Assembly (NCBI RefSeq): GCF_004916975.1
Contig: NZ_STGQ01000003.1
Span: 638,501 to 702,500 of the forward strand
Length of the DNA: 64,000 bases
Direction: 5' to 3'
From: Paenibacillus dokdonensis
Lineage (GTDB): Bacteria > Bacillota > Bacilli > Paenibacillales > Paenibacillaceae
In this document: positions 1 to 8,838 of the stretch, in pieces
Numbering within the stretch: the first letter of the stretch is position 1
How the letters are laid out: every line of letters begins with the position of its first letter
The notes under the pieces: generated by a model
What the model saw: the letters and a program-made list of their open reading frames with translations, nothing else
Told to the model about the DNA's origin: nothing
The model's database searches: none
Made by a program: the position numbers and the translations under genes

Positions 1-635
1 GTCTGATCCTTATGGAATCTTTGAACAACGAAACCTATGAGTACATACGCAAGCAGGTACCGTATATCGTGGGGATTGATACAGAACGTGAGGATATCGA
101 TAATGTGGGCTATGATCATTACAATGTTGCTTCGATGGCCGTAAACCACCTCATTGAAAAGGGACATACTCATATCGGATATATCGGGGGAAGCGGATTA
201 AAGGGCAACTTGAAAGACAGCCGCCGCTATCGAGGCTATTTTGCCACCATGCATGCTGCCGGATTGTCCGTAAATCCAGATTGGGTTATCGATTGCATGT
301 GGGATGAAACGGTCTGTATTGAACAAATCAATCACTTATGCAAGACCAAAAATTGCCCGACCGCCTTCTTCGTCGGCAGCGATCTAATGGCCATGGCCGC
401 CCTCAACAGCTTGTATAACAACGGCGTATCCGTTCCTCATGAGGTGGCTGTTATTGGACTGTCCAATATTGAGGTATCCAAGTATTCCAACCCTCCCCTG
501 TCTACGATCGATGTGCCAACCAAAGAAATCGGCATGGTCGCCGTCGATAACTTAATCGATCGGATCAACGGTAACCAGCTGCTGCCTAAAAAGGTTATTT
601 TGCCTACACGCATGGTCGTACGAAGTTCAACATAA
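1..635 (+). CDS. LacI/PurR-type regulator, effector domain (5' end outside window)
   Basis: The reading frame is open from the window edge (leucine and isoleucine codons precede the first ATG at 12), so the N-terminal helix-turn-helix lies outside. What remains is the periplasmic-binding-like effector domain of LacI-family repressors: a GIDTERED segment, the typical NVASMAVNHLIEKGHTHIGYIGG block, then FFVGSDLMAMAALNSL, VPHEVAVIGLSN and the PPLSTIDVPTKEIG end. It probably senses a sugar. The sugar importer begins 1 kb away on the opposite strand, and cre/LacI-like sites occur upstream of the importer and of the oxidoreductase pair, so it is a candidate regulator of these. That link is inference; CcpA would bind a similar site. 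Confidence 0.85.
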   Translation, partial: LILMESLNNETYEYIRKQVPYIVGIDTEREDIDNVGYDHYNVASMAVNHLIEKGHTHIGYIGGSGLKGNLKDSRRYRGYFATMHAAGLSVNPDWVIDCMWDETVCIEQINHLCKTKNCPTAFFVGSDLMAMAALNSLYNNGVSVPHEVAVIGLSNIEVSKYSNPPLSTIDVPTKEIGMVAVDNLIDRINGNQLLPKKVILPTRMVVRSST

Positions 636-752
636 TGGGGACATCGGAAACTTACATGAATAAGTTTAATATCTCGATGCAAATGAAGCACCTGACTCGG
701 ACATGGTGCTCTTTGGCATGGCGAATGCCAGACTAACCGCCATAATACTAAA

Positions 753-1385
753 TTAGCTCAACTTCTTTATGAGCTTCTCCACACGCTTTCGTTTTGTGTC
801 TTTTTCAATATCGTCGAGCCGTGAGAGCAATGTCTCTATGAAAACCGCTCTGTTCGCATCGTTAACGATGGATACTGCATTTTCGGCATACATCGGAAGT
901 TGATTTGTCGGACAGATCTTAAGCTGTTGGACGAGTAAGTCGAATGCATGATCAGCATATGGTTGGACAGAACAAAGCTTAATCAGGATACGGACTCCGT
1001 GATCTCTGGTGATTACTGATCCGTTGTCAGCTACATCAACAATTTTTGCAAGCGTGGAATAGATGGCTTCCGGATTTTCAAGAGTGATCGCATCCAGTGC
1101 TGTCATAGCTCCCCAAACAAGCCGATTGTTCCGATGATCCAGCAGTGCCACGAATTCATTGACGTATTCAGCAATTAAAGACGGCTTGAAATCCCCGATT
1201 TCATAGAGAACCTTAATGCAGTCGCTTTGAATGTTTTTGTCACGGTTATACAAGTTGTCAACCAGTTCCTTCACGGCTCCCCGATCATCTTCGCTGGCAA
1301 TATATTGTGCCAGTTCCTGATTAGGAGCTTCGTCTTTGCGGCCCAGTGAGGTTGCTAATTTATCGATTATGGTCATTTGATTCAT
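753..1385 (-). CDS. HEAT-repeat protein, function unknown
   Basis: A 210-residue soluble protein without signal peptide or membrane segment. It is built of helical repeats of about 40 residues: DDRGAVKELVDNLYNRDKN, then FVALLDHRNNRLVWGAMTALDAI, then STLAKIVDVADNG. This is the pattern of HEAT/armadillo-like solenoids, which usually act as protein-binding scaffolds. The C-terminus is strongly basic (KDTKRKRVEKLIKKLS). A GGGAG site lies 9 bases before the ATG. The gene converges on the LacI-type gene and is separated from the ABC operon by a terminator, so it is likely a single-gene unit. No catalytic motif is visible and no specific partner can be named. Confidence 0.75.
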   Translation of the reverse strand: MNQMTIIDKLATSLGRKDEAPNQELAQYIASEDDRGAVKELVDNLYNRDKNIQSDCIKVLYEIGDFKPSLIAEYVNEFVALLDHRNNRLVWGAMTALDAITLENPEAIYSTLAKIVDVADNGSVITRDHGVRILIKLCSVQPYADHAFDLLVQQLKICPTNQLPMYAENAVSIVNDANRAVFIETLLSRLDDIEKDTKRKRVEKLIKKLS

Positions 1386-1617
1386 CTCCCGTATAGCAGC
1401 TTGAGCCTAATATAAAACCACCGTACTCAAGGAAGGTTTATATAGGCAGCTGCATCTTCATTTTATGATACAAGGTTCTCGTATTATCTTGGCCCACACA
1501 GGACACCTTAACAGGTGTTGTCCTTTACATAGTGTACAGTTTACGGTTTATTATTGGCAAAGCCATATCCGAAATTGAATTCCTAGGCTGCCGAAATTAA
1601 AGAAATAAACCATGGCA

Positions 1618-1656
1618 TAAAAAGAGATGTCCGCAAATGCGGGCATCTCTTTTTTC
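1618..1656. terminator. bidirectional intrinsic terminator
   Basis: A long stem (AAAGAGATGTCCGC pairing with GCGGGCATCTCTTT, loop AAAT) has A-runs on one side and T-runs on the other. It therefore works best for the ABC transporter operon reading leftward, ending just after its last permease gene. Confidence 0.85.
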
Positions 1657-1669
1657 AAGCGTGATCCTG

Positions 1670-2503
1670 TTATTTGAACCCTGTAAACGCCGACCCGGAT
1701 TGCATATAGTATTTCTGCCCGAAAAAATAGAGCAAAATCATCGGAATCGCCATGATCGTCGATGCAGCCATCAGCTTTTCCCATTGTGCCCCGTGATCCT
1801 GCTGGAATCCCTGCAGACCGAGCGTAAGCGTCCATTTGGCAGCATCGTTCAAGTAAATAAGCGGACCCATAAAGTCTGTATAGGCACCCACGAAGGTAAA
1901 CAGGGCAACCGTCGCTAACGCCGGTTTCAACGTTGGCAGAATAATTTGCGAATATATGCGGAATTCCGAAGCCCCGTCCATTTTTGCAGCCTCAGACAGC
2001 TCCCTCGGAATGCCTAAGAGAAACTGCCGCAATAAGAAAATATAGAACGGTGCTCCGAAAAAGGCCCCGATCGTAAGCGGCAGAATGGTGTTGATCCATC
2101 CAAGCTTGGCAAAGATGATGTACTGCGGAATCAATTGCACCTGCGACGGCAGGATCATTGTTGCGAGGATGATCGCAAAAATAATTTTGCTCCCCGCCCA
2201 CGGAATCCGGGAGATCGAGTAGGCCACAAGCGGTGACGCGAACAATTGCCCGACGATGCAGACCGCGCAGATGATCACGGTATTCAGCATGTAACGGCCA
2301 AACGGCACGGTTTCTAACGCGGCCTTGTAATTCGACCATTGAAAGGCTTCCGGTATAATTCGCGGCGGCAGCTCGAAAATTTCAGTCGGCGACTTGAGCG
2401 AGGTGAACACAAGCCAAACGAAAGGAAACAAAAAAAGTACCGAGAACAGGATCAGCATCGTATGCGGAAAAATCTTCGTTCGAAGCAGCTTTGCAGCGCT
2501 CAT
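1670..2503 (-). CDS. carbohydrate ABC transporter permease, MalG type
   Basis: A 277-residue inner-membrane permease of the CUT1 sugar importer class. Six membrane spans are evident, starting with the FSVLFLFPFVWLVFTSL helix. The cytoplasmic EAA loop, which contacts the ATPase, is clear: SEAAKMDGASEFRIYSQIILP. A GGAGGTG site embedded in the end of the preceding gene lies 8 bases before the ATG, and the two genes are 3 bases apart, implying coupled translation. It is the last gene of a binding protein-permease-permease operon. No ATPase is encoded here, as is common when a shared MsmX-type ATPase energises several importers (family knowledge). The substrate cannot be read from the sequence. 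Confidence 0.9.
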   Translation of the reverse strand: MSAAKLLRTKIFPHTMLILFSVLFLFPFVWLVFTSLKSPTEIFELPPRIIPEAFQWSNYKAALETVPFGRYMLNTVIICAVCIVGQLFASPLVAYSISRIPWAGSKIIFAIILATMILPSQVQLIPQYIIFAKLGWINTILPLTIGAFFGAPFYIFLLRQFLLGIPRELSEAAKMDGASEFRIYSQIILPTLKPALATVALFTFVGAYTDFMGPLIYLNDAAKWTLTLGLQGFQQDHGAQWEKLMAASTIMAIPMILLYFFGQKYYMQSGSAFTGFK

Positions 2504-2506
2504 TCG

Positions 2507-3457
2507 CTATTCACCTCCGTAGTAAACCCAGCGTTTGGATGTTTTGAGAACCAGCAGGGTGATCAGCATGACAATAATGAACAGGATCCAGGCCAGCGCC
2601 GAAGCATAACCCATCTTCAGATTGATGAAGGCTTCCTGATACAAATTGACGGCATAGAACAACAACGACTGCCCGGGTCCGCCGAGAGCACCCCCGCTTG
2701 ACTTGCCCCCTGCCAGGATATAGGATTCCGTGAAAATCTGAAAGGCCCCGATGAGCCCCATGATCAGCTGGAACAAAATGATCGGTGACAGCGCCGGCAC
2801 TGTGATTTTCCAAAACCGGTACCACCAGTTGGCCCCATCCACTTGCGCCGCTTCGTAGTAGGTTTGCGGAACGCCTTGCAGGGCCGCCAGAAAGATGAGC
2901 GCACCCGCGCCGGAGCCCCACAAACCCATCAGAATCAGAGATGGCTTGGTAAATTGGGGATCCAGCAGCCAGGCCGGATCGGGAAGATGCGCCCATCGCA
3001 AGAAAATGTTGACCAGACCGAAATCCGGATTCAGCATCCACGTCCAGAGCAGGGCGCTTGCCACGCCGGGAATGACGGCCGGAAGATAGAATATCGTACG
3101 ATAATAGTTGATGCCTTTCACTTTGAAATTCAGCAGCAAGGCGATCAGCAATGAGCTAAACAGCGTAATCGGGACGGATATGAACGCCATGAATAGCGTA
3201 TTGCTGATCGATTTATAAAAGCTGTGGTCTTTCATGATCGCCTTGTAATTGTCCATCCCCACCCATCTCGGGGGATTGAACAGATCGTATTCCGTCAGGC
3301 TGAAATAAAGGGAACTGAAGAAAGGATACACGGTAAAGATCAGGAAGCCGATGATCCACGGGGAAGCGAAGAGCAGCCCCAACCCGAAATAATGCCATTC
3401 CTTTCTCGTCCAGCCCTTTCTCCGCTTGGGCGCCGCTGCGGATACCGTTTCAATCAT
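2507..3457 (-). CDS. carbohydrate ABC transporter permease, MalF type
   Basis: The first membrane subunit of the sugar importer, 316 residues. I place the start at the ATG at 3457 (MIETVSAAAPKRRKG) because GAGGAGG lies 7-8 bases upstream; a longer open frame to 3514 has no such site. A basic N-terminal tail precedes the first helix (FGLGLLFASPWIIGFLIF). The EAA loop reads YYEAAQVDGANWWYRFWKITVP, the canonical coupling motif. The protein pairs with the MalG-type subunit immediately downstream and takes substrate from the lipoprotein encoded upstream. Confidence 0.9.
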   Translation of the reverse strand: MIETVSAAAPKRRKGWTRKEWHYFGLGLLFASPWIIGFLIFTVYPFFSSLYFSLTEYDLFNPPRWVGMDNYKAIMKDHSFYKSISNTLFMAFISVPITLFSSLLIALLLNFKVKGINYYRTIFYLPAVIPGVASALLWTWMLNPDFGLVNIFLRWAHLPDPAWLLDPQFTKPSLILMGLWGSGAGALIFLAALQGVPQTYYEAAQVDGANWWYRFWKITVPALSPIILFQLIMGLIGAFQIFTESYILAGGKSSGGALGGPGQSLLFYAVNLYQEAFINLKMGYASALAWILFIIVMLITLLVLKTSKRWVYYGGE

Positions 3458-3536
3458 CTGCACGTCCTCCTCGTGATCGTTGGAATGCCGGGCTAGGTCC
3501 GGGGAGCGGAGCATAGCCCGGATGTGATGAACCCGC

Positions 3537-4853
3537 TTATTTGACGAGCGGCTGAATTTTGTCTTTCACCCTTTTCAATCCTTCTTCCATACCGATGTCA
3601 CCGCGCAGGATGGCGTTATATTGGTTCGAGAATTCCGTCATGTACTCCGTCGAGAAGGATGTAGCCGGGAAGGAATGCAGGTTCGGGCTCGAGGAATATT
3701 GCAAAAACTCCTGGAAGCCGGGCACCTCCTTGTAGATTTCATGCGTCTGCAGCGAGCTTCGGGTCGGCAGGTTGCCGATGGCCGCGGTGAACTCCGCCAT
3801 CTGCTCCGGCTCGGTCATCCACTTCAGGAATTTCCACGATTCCTCCGGATGCTTCACGCCTTTAGGAATATAAAATACGCTTGTGGTCACGTTGCCCGGA
3901 TCTTTGAGGCTTGCATTGTTTTCATCGTAAGGAATGGGCGCAATGCCGTATTTCAGGTTCGGAGCGTACTGTTTGATGAATGTCGGCAGCCATTCGCCGT
4001 CAATGGTCATTGCATACTTGCCCGTGAAGAACGGATTCTGAGGCGACATGTACTGCCCCAAGCCGGATGCGAAGCGATCGAGCTCCTTCGATCCGAATTG
4101 GTCCCAGATGCCTTTGCCGAATTCCAAGGCTTTCTTGACCCCGGCATCGTCCGGCGTGACCTGCTTCTTGTCCGCATCGTAATAGGAACCGCCGTAGGCG
4201 TAGCTAAAGGTATAGGCATCGACGCCCGGCCAGAGGCCCAGCTGCTGCAGCTTGCCGCCATCCTCCTTAACGCTCAGCTTCGCGATGTATTCTTTCAGCT
4301 GGCTCATCGTCTCCGGCGGACCGCTAAAGCCCGCCTTCTCCAGCAGATCTTTGTTATAGAACAGCATCGAGACATGCATCGCAACCGGCAAGGCGTACGT
4401 TTTGCCATTCGATTGGGAAGAGCTCAGCGCGGCAGGCACGAAATCGTTCAAGTCAACGTTATCCTTCTTGATGTAATCGTCCAGCGGCATCATCGCTCCG
4501 CGTTCGCCCCACGGCACGACGTCCTGGCCGAAGTTGGATGCGATGTCCGGCGGGTTGCCCCCTGTAATCGCCGTCAGCTGTTTCTGATAATCACTTTGGG
4601 ACAGCCCTTTCACCTGAATATCCGGGTTCGCGTCATTCCATTTCTTGATCAGTTTCTCAAGGGCTTCCGCCTCCATGCCGGTCCAGCCGTACCAGAAGCT
4701 CAGCTGCATCTTTTCTTTCGGGGCGTCACTGCCCTTCGCTTCGCCGGCTTCCTTCTTCCCGGAGCTTGTCGCGTCTTTGCCACCGCAGCCCGCAAGAACC
4801 GCCACCAGCAAGAAAACCATCACGATCCCCCATGTACTCCCTTTTCGCATCAT
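3537..4853 (-). CDS. sugar-binding lipoprotein of ABC importer (family 1 SBP)
   Basis: A 438-residue extracellular solute-binding protein anchored as a lipoprotein. It has a hydrophobic signal (IVMVFLLVAVLAGC) ending in a lipobox with Cys at about residue 23, followed by a flexible Gly/Lys/Glu linker. The mature part has the family 1 features LSFWYGWTGMEAEALEKLI, NPDIQVKGL, PDIASNFGQDVVPW and a late WKFLKWMTEPEQ segment. The start at 4853 is chosen for TAAGGAGG 8 bases upstream; the open frame continues to 4925 without a ribosome site. It is the first gene of the importer operon and is preceded by a cre-containing promoter shared with the oxidoreductase operon at 8-10 kb. Confidence 0.9.
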   Translation of the reverse strand: MMRKGSTWGIVMVFLLVAVLAGCGGKDATSSGKKEAGEAKGSDAPKEKMQLSFWYGWTGMEAEALEKLIKKWNDANPDIQVKGLSQSDYQKQLTAITGGNPPDIASNFGQDVVPWGERGAMMPLDDYIKKDNVDLNDFVPAALSSSQSNGKTYALPVAMHVSMLFYNKDLLEKAGFSGPPETMSQLKEYIAKLSVKEDGGKLQQLGLWPGVDAYTFSYAYGGSYYDADKKQVTPDDAGVKKALEFGKGIWDQFGSKELDRFASGLGQYMSPQNPFFTGKYAMTIDGEWLPTFIKQYAPNLKYGIAPIPYDENNASLKDPGNVTTSVFYIPKGVKHPEESWKFLKWMTEPEQMAEFTAAIGNLPTRSSLQTHEIYKEVPGFQEFLQYSSSPNLHSFPATSFSTEYMTEFSNQYNAILRGDIGMEEGLKRVKDKIQPLVK

Positions 4854-4927
4854 ATCTCTTCCCTCCTTAATCTTGGGGCGGCAGCGCCGCGGAAAAGCGC
4901 GCTTGCCGCCGTCAACTAACCACATGT

Positions 4928-4983
4928 TATCATGTAAGCGTTTTAGTTAATTTCACTATTGTATCTAGTAATTGGATTATCGT
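4928..4983 (-). promoter_or_regulatory. sugar importer promoter with cre-like site and upstream conserved block
   Basis: Read on the minus strand: an ACGATAATCC block (4974-4983), 17 bases, a -35-like GTGAAA (4951-4956), 16 bases, and a -10-like CATGAT (4929-4934). A cre/LacI-type palindrome, TGTAAGCGTTTTAG on the plus strand (4933-4946), covers the spacer and the -10. The same parts with the same spacing occur at 10067-10121, so this is a conserved regulatory unit. Carbon catabolite repression by CcpA, or control by a LacI-type protein, together with an activator bound upstream of -35, is inferred. Confidence 0.6.
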
Positions 4984-5112
4984 TAAAAATATCGGAATTT
5001 TGCAAAATTCGATTCTACCCGCTCACGGGTACAATATATAGACGAACCAAACCGTTTCGATCTATATATTGTTGATTAGAAGTCGCTTCTTAGATTTTTG
5101 CAAAATCCTTAA

Positions 5113-6039
5113 TTAAAATGATCTGCCCGTCACCTGTTTTCGGAATTGGTTCGGAGAAATGCCCGTGTACTTTTTAAAAATCCGGCAGAAATAAGCCAGC
5201 TCGTTGAACCCCGTGGCATAACATACGTCCGTGATGGACAATGAAGGGCGCTGCAGCAGGACAAGGGCATTGGAGATGCGCAAATCGACGAGATAGCGGT
5301 TGAAGGTCTTGCCCGTCCACTCTTTGAACAGCCTGCAAATCGTCGGCTTGGACATATTGGATATGGCGCAAATATGCTCCAGCTTGATGTCCTCATGCGC
5401 GTTCCGGTCGATGTATTCGACGACTTTGTTCATCGTGTCGCGATACCTTTCTATTTTTTGGAAACTGGCCTTCACCAGCTCCCCGTTCACTTGGCGGATC
5501 AGGATCGACAGCAGCTGCAGGAGGCTCGCCTTCAGCACGATTTCAAAAAAGGGCGTCCGCTCCTCGTATTCCCCGAGCATATCCTGGAGCAGGCCTCGAA
5601 TCCTGCCGTCCGTAACGCCGTCGAAGACGATCTGCGAATGCGGGGTACAGTCCGACTGCGAGAAATGCTTCAAATAATTCGCGTCAAAGAACCTCCGCTC
5701 TCCCGAAGGATCGCCGAAGCGCTCGTTAATGAAGGACGGCATGAATTCGCAGCCGAGGATCTCCACTTCTTCCTCAAAAGCCTGCACGCGGTGCAGCGTA
5801 AAGGGAGGAACGAGAAACAAATCGCCTTTGCGGATCCGGTACTGCCGATTCCCGAGCGTGTGCACGAATTCGCCTTTGGTTACGTACCATATCTGATAAT
5901 AGTCATGGAAATGGGTGGACAAGCTGACGAGGGCATCCATCCGGTACATTTTACAGCGCAAATCTTCCAGCATCTCCAGCTTGGAGTTGAAATAGATGAC
6001 TCCGGCGCGGGTCAATCGATCGATATCGATCTTCTTCAT
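5113..6039 (-). CDS. AraC-family transcriptional regulator with cupin sensor domain
   Basis: A 308-residue regulator. The N-terminal half is a sugar-sensing cupin (HFHDYYQIWYVTKGEFVHTLG, then RIRKGDLFLVPPFTLHRV). The C-terminal hundred residues carry two AraC helix-turn-helix units: HEDIKLEHICAISNMSKPTICRLF, and the signature ITDVCYATGFNELAYFCRIFKKYTG followed by SPNQFRKQ. The start at 6039 follows a GAGAGGAG site about 9-10 bases upstream; the longer frame to 6084 lacks one. It sits upstream of the sugar importer on the same strand with its own 260-base leader. It is the best candidate to bind the ACGATAATCC block found ahead of the importer and oxidoreductase operons (inference). Confidence 0.88.
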   Translation of the reverse strand: MKKIDIDRLTRAGVIYFNSKLEMLEDLRCKMYRMDALVSLSTHFHDYYQIWYVTKGEFVHTLGNRQYRIRKGDLFLVPPFTLHRVQAFEEEVEILGCEFMPSFINERFGDPSGERRFFDANYLKHFSQSDCTPHSQIVFDGVTDGRIRGLLQDMLGEYEERTPFFEIVLKASLLQLLSILIRQVNGELVKASFQKIERYRDTMNKVVEYIDRNAHEDIKLEHICAISNMSKPTICRLFKEWTGKTFNRYLVDLRISNALVLLQRPSLSITDVCYATGFNELAYFCRIFKKYTGISPNQFRKQVTGRSF

Positions 6040-6193
6040 TCGGTATGACTCCTCTCTGCTTCCCCCTTGAAATAACGATCTCATTCACTTATGCGTCCCG
6101 ATTCGGGCTTTGGCAATTCGATACGTAAGTACAATCTTTCCCCTTCCGGATCACCTAGAATGAATTCAAAAATCGAGGGAGGACTGCACTTGC

Positions 6194-7390
6194 ATGAAGA
6201 CTAAAATCGCTTATTTGGATGGTTTCAGAGGACTGGCGGCCTGCGTGGTCGTGGTCTCCCACTTTTTTCAGGTATTCGCGCCGTCCGTCTTCGAGGGAAA
6301 ACCGGAGATCGTCCACTTTCCCTTCGAAGGCTTCGCCGCGCGGACGCCGCTGAACCTGTTGTTCAACGGCAACTTCTCGGTGTGCGTATTCTTCGTATTA
6401 AGCGGATATGTGCTCAGCTGGCGCTACTTTCGCACGAAGGACAAGATGCATATCTACGCCTCCGCGCTGCGCAGGTTCTTCCGGCTTGCCATTCCGGCCA
6501 CGCTGTCGGTCTGCCTCGCTTTCGCGGTCATGCGGCTGGGATGGGGATTCTTTGACGATATCCGCCAGGCGACCCAATCCTCGATGCCCGATCCGTTCAC
6601 GGCCAGCTCCCACGTTCTCGTCATGATTCAGGAGGCCTTGTACCACACCTTCTTCACTTATGGTTCCGCTTACAATCCCGTGTTATGGACCATGACCTAT
6701 GAGCTGCTGGGCTCCTTCCTCATCTTCGGGTTTCTGTTGACCTTGGGACGATTCAAGCTGCGGATCCTCGGTTACGCCGTGCTCGCGGCGCTGCTCGCGG
6801 ATTCCTACTATCTCGGATTTGTGCTCGGTATGGTCCTCAGCGACCTGATGTACAGCGGCCGTGACCGGCTGACGGCATTTCTTCCGCCTTGGACTACTCC
6901 CCTGCTTCTGGGCGCCGGGCTGTATCTCGGCTCTTTCCCTTACGTGGGCACCGAAAATACGATCTACTCCATCCTGGTATGGAGGGGCTCGTCCACCTTT
7001 TCGTTCTTCGTGTTCTACCACACGGTGGGCGCATGTCTAACTTTGACGGCGCTCTTAATCTCGCCCCGGCTTAAATCGCTGTTCGGCAGGCGGCCCTTCC
7101 TCTACCTCGGTCGCATATCCTTCTCCCTATACCTGGTTCACTTCACGATCATCTGCTCGCTGGGCTCCTATCTGTTCTATCAATTCCACCTCCTGTTCCC
7201 TTACGGCCTAAGCACAGCCCTCACCGTTATCCTAACAACTCCTTTGATCTTTGCAGTAGCTCATTTTTTCAATCGGTTCGTCGACGCGCCCACGCTGGCG
7301 GTACTCGGACCTTGGAGCAGGCGGGTCTTGGATCGGATCGGCCGGAAAAAATCCGGGAGTGTGCCTGTTGAAAAGTCGAAGGGGGTATAA
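6194..7390 (+). CDS. acyltransferase 3 family membrane protein (OafA/NodX-like)
   Basis: A 398-residue multi-pass protein. The diagnostic start of the family is present (YLDGFRGLAACVVVVSHFFQ, containing the RG and H of motif 1), then FFVLSGYVLSWRYF, basic RRFFRLAIP, and about ten hydrophobic helices to a FLYLGRISFSLYLVHFTI block near the C-terminus. Such enzymes transfer acyl groups to sugars or polysaccharides at the membrane. A GGGAGG site lies 11 bases upstream of the ATG. It is transcribed divergently from the araC-type gene. No glycan synthesis cluster is adjacent, so the acceptor is unknown. Confidence 0.85.
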   Translation: MKTKIAYLDGFRGLAACVVVVSHFFQVFAPSVFEGKPEIVHFPFEGFAARTPLNLLFNGNFSVCVFFVLSGYVLSWRYFRTKDKMHIYASALRRFFRLAIPATLSVCLAFAVMRLGWGFFDDIRQATQSSMPDPFTASSHVLVMIQEALYHTFFTYGSAYNPVLWTMTYELLGSFLIFGFLLTLGRFKLRILGYAVLAALLADSYYLGFVLGMVLSDLMYSGRDRLTAFLPPWTTPLLLGAGLYLGSFPYVGTENTIYSILVWRGSSTFSFFVFYHTVGACLTLTALLISPRLKSLFGRRPFLYLGRISFSLYLVHFTIICSLGSYLFYQFHLLFPYGLSTALTVILTTPLIFAVAHFFNRFVDAPTLAVLGPWSRRVLDRIGRKKSGSVPVEKSKGV

Positions 7391-7509
7391 GGCATGACTA
7401 CTACCAAAAAAAAACTGACGGAAGGGGGCCCTGACGGAAACAAGAATCTTAAATCCCTGACTATGTGCAAGGCGGCCGCTGCGGGTACGGATCGTTCTTC
7501 CGATCGCTG

Positions 7510-7561
7510 TTGTCTCCGAATTTCTTTGATTATATTTTCTAAGGTAGAAATTCCGAGACAA
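7510..7561. repeat. inverted repeat, 15-bp arms
   Basis: TTGTCTCCGAATTTC pairs with GAAATTCCGAGACAA with one mismatch across a 22-base AT-rich loop. It lacks a T-run and so is not a standard terminator. Confidence 0.7.
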
Positions 7562-7760
7562 AGCACTTGCTTCCGAAGCTAGCTTTCCTGCGGAAAGCTT
7601 TTAGGCCACCGCTGCGCTTCTTCAGATCGATTCCGTCCCCTCCGCTTCTTTTGGCATTACGCAAACCCTCTCCCAGTTTAGATCCATAATCGCTTTGCCA
7701 GGCGCTGCCCCTTAGCTCGTGATCATGATCAATCACCAACAACCCCGTCCCAATGCAAAA

Positions 7761-7819
7761 AATCTCCAAAGACTCGTTTCAGCGCCGCCATGCGCTGTCA
7801 ACGAGTCTCCTTGGAGATT
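7761..7819. repeat. long near-perfect hairpin, about 26-bp stem
   Basis: The left arm AATCTCCAAAGACTCG... and the right arm ...CGAGTCTCCTTGGAGATT pair over about 26 positions with two small bulges around a CGCCAT loop. It has no T-run. The size and structure suggest a folded RNA or a small palindromic mobile repeat rather than a terminator. Confidence 0.75.
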
Positions 7820-7940
7820 GCAATTAGCTGCGGAACAGCTTACGCACCTACAGAGGGGCCCGACAAGAGCCTCTAAAGCACCGCATCTGCAAGTCAGTCA
7901 GCTTGGTTATCGACTGCCAGCCTATGATAGAAAGCAACGC

Positions 7941-7980
7941 AAAGCAGCCATTCCCGTTCTCCGAAAATGGCTGCTTTTTC
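7941..7980 (+). terminator. intrinsic terminator
   Basis: AAGCAGCCATT pairs with AATGGCTGCTT and is followed by a T-run on the plus strand. It lies in the convergent gap between the acyltransferase gene and the oxidoreductase operon and also begins with an A-run, so it may serve both directions. Confidence 0.8.
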
Positions 7981-7992
7981 AGTTCTTGCCGC

Positions 7993-8838
7993 TTACCGGC
8001 TCTCCGGCAGATCGATCCAGTGATACGGCTGCTTGGCGGCGATAAGTCCGTTTTCGATGATCGACATAATAGCGATCGTCTCGGCAGGCGGCACGCTTGC
8101 GCGGCCCGTTTCGAAGAACGTCACCAGATCCCGGATGAAGCTCCGGAAATAATCCGATGCTGGCTGCACGACGCGGCAGGCGCCCGCTTCGTAGTTGACG
8201 GCCATCATGAACGGACAGCCGGGGCCCGGCTGCTGGATCGTGGCCTGGCGGCCGCCCGCGAACTCGATCAGCAGCGCCGGCGCAGTCTCCGTGCCTACGA
8301 ACATGACGCGCTTCGCGTCCGTGCCCATGAGCGCGACGACCGGCTCAATCTGGTGGATCGAGTAGTTCTCGAATCGGCCCGGTCCGAAGCTCGAGATCAC
8401 TTGAATCCCAGCGCGCTCGACATCCCCGTATTCCTCGGCATAACGCAGAGCGGATGAGGAATACAGCGGCGTGTCATACTGCGCGGCCCGCTCGAACAAA
8501 CGTAATGCCGCTGCCCGGTCCGGGGCAAACGTCTTATCAATGTAAGTCGGCTTTCCTGAAGCGAGCGGCAGCTCCGCAAGGGCCTCATGCTGCTCCGGAT
8601 TGTCTGGTGACAGCACGATCAAATAATCGCTTTGGGCGATCACTTCTTCCATCGTTTCGCACCATGTCACGCCATGCTTTACGCACCATTCCCGGTTGGT
8701 CAGCCCATGCTCCTTGTCCTTGATCGCATGCGCAAATGCGACCTCCATCGTCCCGCCCGAGGCTTCTCTGATCCATCCCGGGTATTGATTGGCATGCCAT
8801 TCGTCGAGAAAGTAGTCGATAAAGCCGATTTTCTTCAT
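7993..8838 (-). CDS. Gfo/Idh/MocA-related oxidoreductase, second gene of pair
   Basis: A 281-residue soluble protein with a Rossmann-like start (MKKIGFIDYFLDEWHANQYPGWI). The YIDKTFAPDRAAALRLF segment sits where Gfo/Idh/MocA enzymes carry the EKP lysine motif, and the C-terminal half resembles their alpha/beta domain. The usual GxGxxG glycine motif is not evident, so NAD(P) binding may be altered. Its ATG overlaps the stop of the upstream oxidoreductase by four bases (ATGA), so the two are translationally coupled and may form a heteromeric enzyme or act successively on a sugar derivative. Substrate unknown. Confidence 0.75.
   Translation of the reverse strand: MKKIGFIDYFLDEWHANQYPGWIREASGGTMEVAFAHAIKDKEHGLTNREWCVKHGVTWCETMEEVIAQSDYLIVLSPDNPEQHEALAELPLASGKPTYIDKTFAPDRAAALRLFERAAQYDTPLYSSSALRYAEEYGDVERAGIQVISSFGPGRFENYSIHQIEPVVALMGTDAKRVMFVGTETAPALLIEFAGGRQATIQQPGPGCPFMMAVNYEAGACRVVQPASDYFRSFIRDLVTFFETGRASVPPAETIAIMSIIENGLIAAKQPYHWIDLPESR

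Larger units (their letters stand above)
7391..7992. other. 600-base intergenic region rich in hairpins, no convincing gene
   Basis: Several short frames cross this stretch on both strands but none has a domain. Only one, at 7394, has a possible ribosome site. Instead it contains at least four inverted repeats: 7510-7561, about 7585-7600 (AGCTTTCC/GGAAAGCT), 7761-7819, and a terminator at 7941-7980. The translated frames look like recurring Paenibacillus intergenic repeats that are often miscalled as small proteins (from memory, not checked). Confidence 0.5.

Noticed and set aside
3621..4919. A 432-codon plus-strand frame
   Set aside because: It is the antisense of the sugar-binding protein gene, is Arg/His-rich, and has no family resemblance or ribosome site.
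7232..7769. Several minus-strand short frames around the hairpin region
   Set aside because: They overlap the acyltransferase gene or the inverted repeats and look like translated intergenic repeat.
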